Below are positions 7,072 to 10,890 of a stretch of 10,890 nt of DNA, piece after piece. The translations under genes and the position numbers were made by a program. The notes beneath the pieces are model-generated. The model saw nothing but the letters and a program-made list of their open reading frames with translations, was not told where the DNA came from and did not search any database. Where the stretch lies: contig JAKSQG010000047.1 in NCBI GenBank assembly GCA_024404275.1, forward strand, positions 1 through 10,890. The letters run 5' to 3'. The stretch's first letter is position 1; every line of letters begins with the position of its first letter. Source of the DNA: Clostridia bacterium. GTDB taxonomy: Bacteria > Bacillota > Clostridia > Christensenellales > Aristaeellaceae.

Positions 7072-7203
7072 GGCTCAAAAAGAGCCTGTGCCATAGACAG
7101 CTGGTACGCCGCAAGGTGTTTGAAGGTGAAAGCCGCCCGCCGAGGCGCAAGCGCATGATTGAATTTATGCCCTTGTGCCCTGCACAGGGGCTTCTTTTTA
7201 TTC
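7072..7203 (+). ncRNA. Ribosomal protein L10 leader
   Basis: This long structured leader precedes rplJ. It holds AGACAGCTGG (from about 7096) and CCGCCGAGG (ending near 7145), which match the conserved core of the L10 leader family, and it ends in an intrinsic terminator. In Bacillus the L10(L12)4 complex binds this RNA and promotes termination, an autogenous attenuation loop; the same is inferred here. A 5' hairpin (GGCTC/GAGCC, loop AAAAA, 7072-7086) starts the RNA. CCTGTGC (7085-7091) is complementary to GCACAGG (7182-7188) of the terminator and may form an alternative antiterminator pairing. A covariance-model match has not been run. Confidence 0.8.
7169..7203 (+). terminator. Attenuator terminator in the L10 leader
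   Basis: A 10-bp stem (7169-7178 with 7182-7191, one T-G pair) with a CCT loop is followed by a T-rich tract from 7192. It lies 28 bases upstream of the rplJ start, between promoter and gene, so it must be conditional. Confidence 0.87.
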
Positions 7204-7230
7204 TCAGCCGGACGGAAGGTGAAAACAACA

Positions 7231-7737
7231 ATGAGCAAGAATCAGGAAGCGAAGAAGGTCGTCGTTGCTGAGATCAGCGAAAAGCTGAAGAACTGCCAGA
7301 GCATGGTGGTCGTGTCTTACAACGCCATTACCGTCGCCGAGGTGACCGAACTGCGTAACCAGTTCCGTGCTGCCGGCGTGGAATATGTCGTGCTGAAGAA
7401 CACCCTGGTCCGCCGCGCGCTGGACGATATGGGTATCACCGGTCTGGACAGCGTTCTGGAAGGCCCCAGCGCCTTTGCATTCGGCATGACCGATGCTGTG
7501 GCTCCTGCCAAGATCGTGTACGATTTCATCAACAAGACCAAGGAAGACGGTCGTATGACCGTGAAGGCCGGTCTGATGGACGGCGAAGTGCTGGACGTCA
7601 AGCAGGTCAAGGCCCTGTCCGAGCTGCCCTCCAAGGATGTTCTGCTGGCCCGTGTGGTTGGCAGCCTGCAGGCCCCCGTGGCCAAGCTGGTCTATTTCCT
7701 GGAAGCGCTGCGCAAGAAGGAAGCCGGCGAGGAATAA
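7231..7737 (+). CDS. rplJ: Large ribosomal subunit protein L10 (uL10)
   Basis: This 168-aa protein, of normal family length, anchors L7/L12 dimers to the 50S stalk and binds 23S rRNA near the L11 site. It also acts as the repressor of its own operon through the leader RNA. Recognisable segments are VVVSYNAITVAEVTELRNQFRA in the N-terminal RNA-binding domain, KNTLVRRAL, EGPSAFAF and the C-terminal helix (LVYFLEALRKKEAGEE), which docks L7/L12. The ATG at 7231 is chosen because GGAAGGTG lies 9 bases upstream and the protein then starts MSKNQEAKK, as is usual. A TTG 24 codons earlier would run through the attenuator and is rejected. The stop is TAA, with rplL 60 bases downstream. Confidence 0.97.
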   Translation: MSKNQEAKKVVVAEISEKLKNCQSMVVVSYNAITVAEVTELRNQFRAAGVEYVVLKNTLVRRALDDMGITGLDSVLEGPSAFAFGMTDAVAPAKIVYDFINKTKEDGRMTVKAGLMDGEVLDVKQVKALSELPSKDVLLARVVGSLQAPVAKLVYFLEALRKKEAGEE

Positions 7738-7797
7738 TTCTCTCTGCCGCGTAACAACAAAAAATCATCTTTATAATTTGAATGGAGGAACTATCCA

Positions 7798-8169
7798 ATG
7801 ACCAATCAGGAGTTTATCGATGCCGTAAAGGGCATGAGCGTTATTGAACTGATGGACCTGGTGAAGGCCCTGGAAGCTGAATTCGGCGTTTCCGCCGCTG
7901 CTCCCGTTGCTGCTGCCGGCGCTCCCGCCGCTGCTGCTGCTCCCGCCGAAGAGCAGACCGAATTCAACGTGGTTCTGGTCGATGCCGGCGCCGAGAAGAT
8001 CAAGGTTATCAAGGTCGTCCGCGAAGTCGTGTCCGGCCTGGGCCTGAAGGAAGCCAAGGACTTCGTCGAGTCCGTTCCGAAGACCATCAAGGAAGGCGTC
8101 TCCAAGGAAGATGCCAAGAAGATCGCCGATCAGTTCGCCGCTGTTGGCGCCAAGTGCGAAATCAAGTAA
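7798..8169 (+). CDS. rplL: Large ribosomal subunit protein L7/L12 (bL12)
   Basis: This 123-aa stalk protein forms dimers on L10 and recruits and stimulates translational GTPases such as EF-Tu and EF-G. The N-terminal dimerisation helices (1-32) are followed by an Ala/Pro-rich hinge (about 33-51). The globular C-terminal domain holds EKIKVIKVVREV, GLGLKEAKDFVE and the EGVSKEDAKKIADQF helix. The end reads AKCEIK, with a Cys where Val is common. GGAGG lies 9 bases before the ATG. The operon ends here: a strong terminator begins 18 bases after the stop, and rpoB does not follow. Confidence 0.98.
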   Translation: MTNQEFIDAVKGMSVIELMDLVKALEAEFGVSAAAPVAAAGAPAAAAAPAEEQTEFNVVLVDAGAEKIKVIKVVREVVSGLGLKEAKDFVESVPKTIKEGVSKEDAKKIADQFAAVGAKCEIK

Positions 8170-8187
8170 TTTTTCGCCTGACGATCG

Positions 8188-8219
8188 CGACCCGGGAAGC
8201 AATTCCCGGGTCGTTTTTT
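8188..8219 (+). terminator. Strong intrinsic terminator of rplJ-rplL
   Basis: A perfect 11-bp stem (CGACCCGGGAA with TTCCCGGGTCG) carries a GCAA tetraloop and is followed by six T. It separates the ribosomal operon from the SH3/NlpC gene. Confidence 0.95.
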
Positions 8220-8250
8220 GTGTTGGGGGAATCCTTGTGTCCCCTGCTAC

Positions 8251-8279
8251 TTGCACGAAAACGGGGATTTTGGTATAAT
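8251..8279 (+). promoter_or_regulatory. Extended -10 promoter of the SH3/NlpC gene
   Basis: TGGTATAAT (8271-8279) gives an extended -10 with a perfect TATAAT hexamer. A weak -35 (TTGCAC, 8251-8256) lies at 17-bp spacing. It is followed by GGAGG (8298-8302), 6 bases before the ATG at 8309. It probably also drives mnmG, since no terminator is seen between the two. Confidence 0.8.
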
Positions 8280-8308
8280 ATGAGGTGATTTTTTTCCGGA
8301 GGTAAGGT

Positions 8309-9289
8309 ATGCTGAAACGCATTTTGGCCTTGACCGCGCTTGTACTGACGATGCTGTGCCTGCTCGCCTGCGCATACGGCGAGGAGAGCTTTTTTGCCTA
8401 TTACGGGGAAGAAAGGTGGATCCGCCGTGAGCCGGTCAGCGGCAGCAGCGGCGTGGCGGAATTGCCGGCCAACACGGTGGTAAAGCTGACCCCTGTCAAT
8501 GGCAGTTATGCCGCGGTCAGCTACAACGGTAAGGATGGCTATCTGTATTATCCCGAAGCCAACAGGGTGGACATGACCGACCCCATGAGTCCCGACGCCG
8601 TGTGGGTGGAGGGCAGCTTTGAGGAAGAGGCCGTTCTGCGCCGCGCACCGTTTAAGAACTCCTCCCGTGTGGCGAATGTGCCCGCCGGGGAACGTGTGCG
8701 GGCGACGGCGGTCAACAGCACTTACCTGTATCTGGAATACGGCGGCAAGAGCGGCTATGCGCTGTGCGAGCAGTTTGCCCCGACCGTTTACCCCGCCGGT
8801 ATCGTGGAGCCGTACATCGTGTATGCCAAAAGCGAGGTAACGCTCTATAATGGTCCTTATGCCGATTCCGCCGTTGTGGGAAGCCTGCAGGCCAACACGC
8901 CCACGCTGGCAGTGGGCTATGATGGCGAAAGCCTGCTGGTGCAGCAGGACGGCGCTGTCTGTTACACCCCCGCGCAGAACCTGACCGTGCTGGAGGGCAA
9001 CTATGACACCGAGGACTTTGATGCCTCGCTGTCCGCGGCGGCTGATATTCTGGAGTATCCTCTGCCCCATGCCCGTGTGATCGGCAAAGGCAAAAAGAAG
9101 GCCGCGGTGACGGTGCATGCTTTCTTTGGTGAGTATGCCTACCTGACCTGCGGCAGCTATGTGGGCTATGTGCATTACACCAAGCTGCAGGCGACCAAGA
9201 ACACCAAGGACGCTATGGACGCCATGCAGCGGCAGATCCTCAAACAAAAGGGACGCAAGTATCTGGAGATCGCATTCCAGATGCTTTAG
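8309..9289 (+). CDS. Exported SH3-repeat protein, N-terminal part of an interrupted NlpC/P60-type hydrolase
   Basis: The 326 codons before the TAG begin with a signal sequence: LKR n-region and a hydrophobic core (5-20). It ends in LLAC (18-21), a possible lipobox, or in an ACA signal peptidase I site at 20-22. At least three, probably four, bacterial SH3-like segments follow at about 28-82, 105-155, 168-225 and 240-295. Each has the LRRAP.., VPAG.. and GYV pattern used to bind peptidoglycan peptides. The final segment is a linker (KNTKDAMDAMQRQILKQKG..). The frame stops at TAG 9287-9289, then continues in the same frame to 10021 with a catalytic-type domain and the same codon style. The likely ancestral product is one protein of about 570 residues. 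As it stands this part would bind the wall without a catalytic domain. It is the only gene in the window that ends in TAG. Confidence 0.8.
   Translation: MLKRILALTALVLTMLCLLACAYGEESFFAYYGEERWIRREPVSGSSGVAELPANTVVKLTPVNGSYAAVSYNGKDGYLYYPEANRVDMTDPMSPDAVWVEGSFEEEAVLRRAPFKNSSRVANVPAGERVRATAVNSTYLYLEYGGKSGYALCEQFAPTVYPAGIVEPYIVYAKSEVTLYNGPYADSAVVGSLQANTPTLAVGYDGESLLVQQDGAVCYTPAQNLTVLEGNYDTEDFDASLSAAADILEYPLPHARVIGKGKKKAAVTVHAFFGEYAYLTCGSYVGYVHYTKLQATKNTKDAMDAMQRQILKQKGRKYLEIAFQML
9287..9289 (+). other. In-frame TAG between SH3 and NlpC/P60 parts
   Basis: The local codons read CAG ATG CTT TAG GAG GAC AAC CCC. All codons on both sides fit one frame, and the 17 codons from 9290 up to the GTG at 9341 mostly end in G or C, like the rest of the gene. 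A GAG, CAG or AAG changed at one base would restore the frame. It may be a true nonsense mutation, a sequencing or assembly error, or readthrough. Confidence 0.75.
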
Positions 9290-9340
9290 GAGGACAACCC
9301 CATCCTGCAGTATTATAACCGCTACTGTCAGGGCAACGCG

Positions 9341-10021
9341 GTGGCGCGTTTCCGTTATGGCTGCCCCTATTTCTACGGCGGCTATAACGAAAACATCCTG
9401 CTCAAGGTGTACCGTACCTGGCAGAACAGCCATTATTATCTGATGAGCAACCGCTATCTGGGCGGTTTTGACTGCATCGGCTTTGCCCGCTGGGTGCATA
9501 CCACCGCGGGAGACGCCACATTGCCTGCCATCAGCAAGGTACGTGCCGAGGGAAGAAACAATCTGGTGGATGTCAGCAGCCTGCCCTATGAAGAATGGCA
9601 GAATGTACTGCTGGCGGGCGACTGCGTCAACATTGCCTATTCCGGCGGCGGCTATCATATCGGTATCTATATCGGTACGCTGCGGGAGTTTGGCTTTACC
9701 GCCGAGGACGTGGGGGAGCCGCTGGTGCCCTATCTGGACCATCCGCTCATCATCCATTGCGGCATGAACAACTTCCATACCGCGTGGTATGCCAAGTATC
9801 TGAGTGAAAACGGTCTGACCTCCGTGACCCCGCCCGATGGCGGCGTGACCATCTCGGTCATGGGCGTGGACTATGAAAACTGCCCCTATACCGAAACCAT
9901 GTGGCAGGGCACGGCCAATGTGAAAACTTTCTACTGGTTTGACCTGATGGGTTACAACCTGACGGTTATCAACCCCATCGGCAGCAATGTGCGCTGGATG
10001 GCGGTCTATCGCAGCAAATAA
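9341..10021 (+). CDS. NlpC/P60-like cell-wall peptidase domain, downstream part of the interrupted gene
   Basis: Family members are peptidoglycan endopeptidases with a Cys-His pair. Here YGCPYFYGG leads into FDCIGFARW, whose Cys is residue 389 in full-frame numbering (the TAG being codon 327). GDCVNIAYSGGGYHIGIYIG supplies His450, and HCGMNN holds His483 as a possible third residue. The motif is DCIG rather than the common DCSG, and about 23 residues are inserted between the YGG and FDC motifs, so this is a divergent member. The coding signal starts right after the TAG at 9290. The first conventional in-frame start is GTG 9341, with only a weak AGGG upstream. AGGAGG at 9288-9293 precedes no ATG/GTG/TTG at useful spacing. 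Translated alone it would lack a signal peptide and so miss its substrate. It ends in a double TAA, 21 bases before mnmG. Confidence 0.72.
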   Translation: MARFRYGCPYFYGGYNENILLKVYRTWQNSHYYLMSNRYLGGFDCIGFARWVHTTAGDATLPAISKVRAEGRNNLVDVSSLPYEEWQNVLLAGDCVNIAYSGGGYHIGIYIGTLREFGFTAEDVGEPLVPYLDHPLIIHCGMNNFHTAWYAKYLSENGLTSVTPPDGGVTISVMGVDYENCPYTETMWQGTANVKTFYWFDLMGYNLTVINPIGSNVRWMAVYRSK

Positions 10022-10042
10022 TAAAGAGGCCTTGAAAAACGA

Positions 10043-10890
10043 ATGTTTGATATAATCGTGATCGGAGCGGGTCATGCCGGGTGCGAAGCGGCACTGGCGG
10101 CGGCCCGCATGGGTCTGGAAACGCTGCTGTTTACCCTGAATCTGGATGCGGTGGCCCTGATGGCCTGCAATCCCGCCATCGGCGGTACGGGCAAGGGGCA
10201 TCTGGTGCGTGAAGTGGATGCTCTGGGCGGCGAAATGGGCCGTGCCATTGACGATACCACACTGCAGAGCCGCATGCTCAACATGTCCAAAGGCCCGGCG
10301 GTGCACTCGCTGCGTGCGCAGGCGGACAAGCGTGAGTATCAAAAACGCATGAAGCACGCCCTCTTTGCCCAGGAGCATCTGACTGTGCGTCAGGGCGAGG
10401 TGATGCGCATCGAGACGCAAAACGGCCGCGTCAGCGGTGTGGTGACCCGTACAGGGGAGCACATTGCCTGCCGGGCGGCGGTGGTGTGTACCGGTGTGTA
10501 TCTGAAGGGACGCGTGTTTATCGGTGAGGCGCAGTGGGAGGCCGGTCCGCAGGGGCTGCTGCCCGCGACGGGCTTGAGCGAAAGCCTGGCCGACCTGGGC
10601 TTCAGCCTGCGCCGCTTCAAGACCGGCACGCCGGCGCGTGTGGACGCAAGGTCCATTGATTTTTCGGCGATGGAGCCGCAGCCGGGCGACGACAGGCCGG
10701 TGCCGTTCTCTTTCCTGACCGATCATGCGGTGGAAAACCGCATGATGTGCTACCTGACCTATACCAATCCTGCCACCCATCAGATCATTTTGGACAATCT
10801 GTACAGGGCGCCCATGTTCAACGGCACCATCCAGTCGGCGGGTCCGCGCTACTGCCCTTCCATTGAGAGCAAGATCGTACGCTTCAAGGA
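10043..10890 (+). CDS. mnmG: tRNA uridine-34 5-carboxymethylaminomethyl modification enzyme MnmG, 3' end outside window
   Basis: MnmG (GidA) is an FAD/NADH-dependent protein that, with the GTPase MnmE, installs the (carboxymethyl)aminomethyl group at the wobble uridine of certain tRNAs. The 282 codons present include the FAD-binding IGAGHAGCEAA (7-17), the conserved CNPAIGGTGKGHLVREVDALG (42-62), the KTGTPARVD segment and the family signature GPRYCPSIESKI (from residue 267). The full protein is usually about 620-630 aa, so somewhat over half is missing. The ATG at 10043 gives MFDIIVIGAGHAG, the expected N-terminus. Its ribosome binding site is weak (AAAGAGG, 13 bases away), which may mean coupling to the upstream gene 21 bases before. 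mnmE is not directly upstream. Confidence 0.96.
   Translation, partial: MFDIIVIGAGHAGCEAALAAARMGLETLLFTLNLDAVALMACNPAIGGTGKGHLVREVDALGGEMGRAIDDTTLQSRMLNMSKGPAVHSLRAQADKREYQKRMKHALFAQEHLTVRQGEVMRIETQNGRVSGVVTRTGEHIACRAAVVCTGVYLKGRVFIGEAQWEAGPQGLLPATGLSESLADLGFSLRRFKTGTPARVDARSIDFSAMEPQPGDDRPVPFSFLTDHAVENRMMCYLTYTNPATHQIILDNLYRAPMFNGTIQSAGPRYCPSIESKIVRFK

Noticed and set aside
7159..7230. Upstream TTG start for rplJ
   Set aside because: It would translate through the attenuator hairpin and add 24 residues foreign to L10. The ATG at 7231 has a good ribosome site.
9287..9289. Genome-wide reassignment of TAG to an amino acid
   Set aside because: One interrupted gene is not enough evidence. The other visible stops are TAA and TGA, but the sample is too small, and a point mutation or error explains the case more simply.
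8162..10780. Open frame of 872 codons on the minus strand opposite the SH3/NlpC gene and mnmG
   Set aside because: It is in register with both plus-strand genes and runs across a terminator and a promoter. The plus-strand products have clear family motifs.

Overview
The window looks like chromosomal DNA of a strictly anaerobic Gram-positive bacterium, most likely an uncultured, fairly GC-rich member of the Clostridia from a gut-like habitat. The reasons are a clostridial single-chain pyruvate:ferredoxin oxidoreductase, Firmicutes-type purine-rich ribosome binding sites, an L10-leader attenuator ahead of rplJL, and exported SH3/NlpC-type and Cys-rich CxxC-repeat proteins. No mobile element, CRISPR array, tRNA or rRNA was seen. 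I found no clear new multi-gene system. The genes are mostly housekeeping, with two poorly characterised proteins and some notable regulatory structure.

Left half (1-6948): all genes are on the minus strand, in three transcription units read right to left. (a) A secreted Cys-rich protein of unknown function (6157-6948) has a consensus promoter (TTGACA-17-TATAAT) and its own UUCG-loop terminator. (b) A two-gene operon holds trmB (tRNA m7G46 methyltransferase) and a FAD-dependent oxidoreductase with a galactose-binding-like tail (3496-6038). The genes overlap by ATGA, with a promoter upstream and a terminator downstream. (c) nifJ/por (1-3259, 3' end outside the window) has a promoter overlaid by two inverted repeats.

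Right half (7037-10890): all genes are on the plus strand. A strong promoter sits back to back with that of the Cys-rich gene and drives an L10 leader with an intrinsic terminator, then rplJ and rplL, closed by a perfect 11-bp GCAA-loop terminator. This is a free-standing L10-L7/L12 unit: rplK/rplA are not upstream and rpoB is not downstream. Next, an extended -10 promoter drives an exported SH3-repeat protein whose reading frame is interrupted by one in-frame TAG (9287-9289). The same frame then continues into an NlpC/P60-like hydrolase domain ending at 10021. mnmG (tRNA uridine-34 modification) follows 21 bases later and runs off the right edge.

The items most worth a second look are the in-frame amber codon splitting the cell-wall hydrolase, the nested palindromes over the nifJ promoter, the Cys-rich exported protein behind a consensus promoter, and a possible alternative pairing in the L10 leader.
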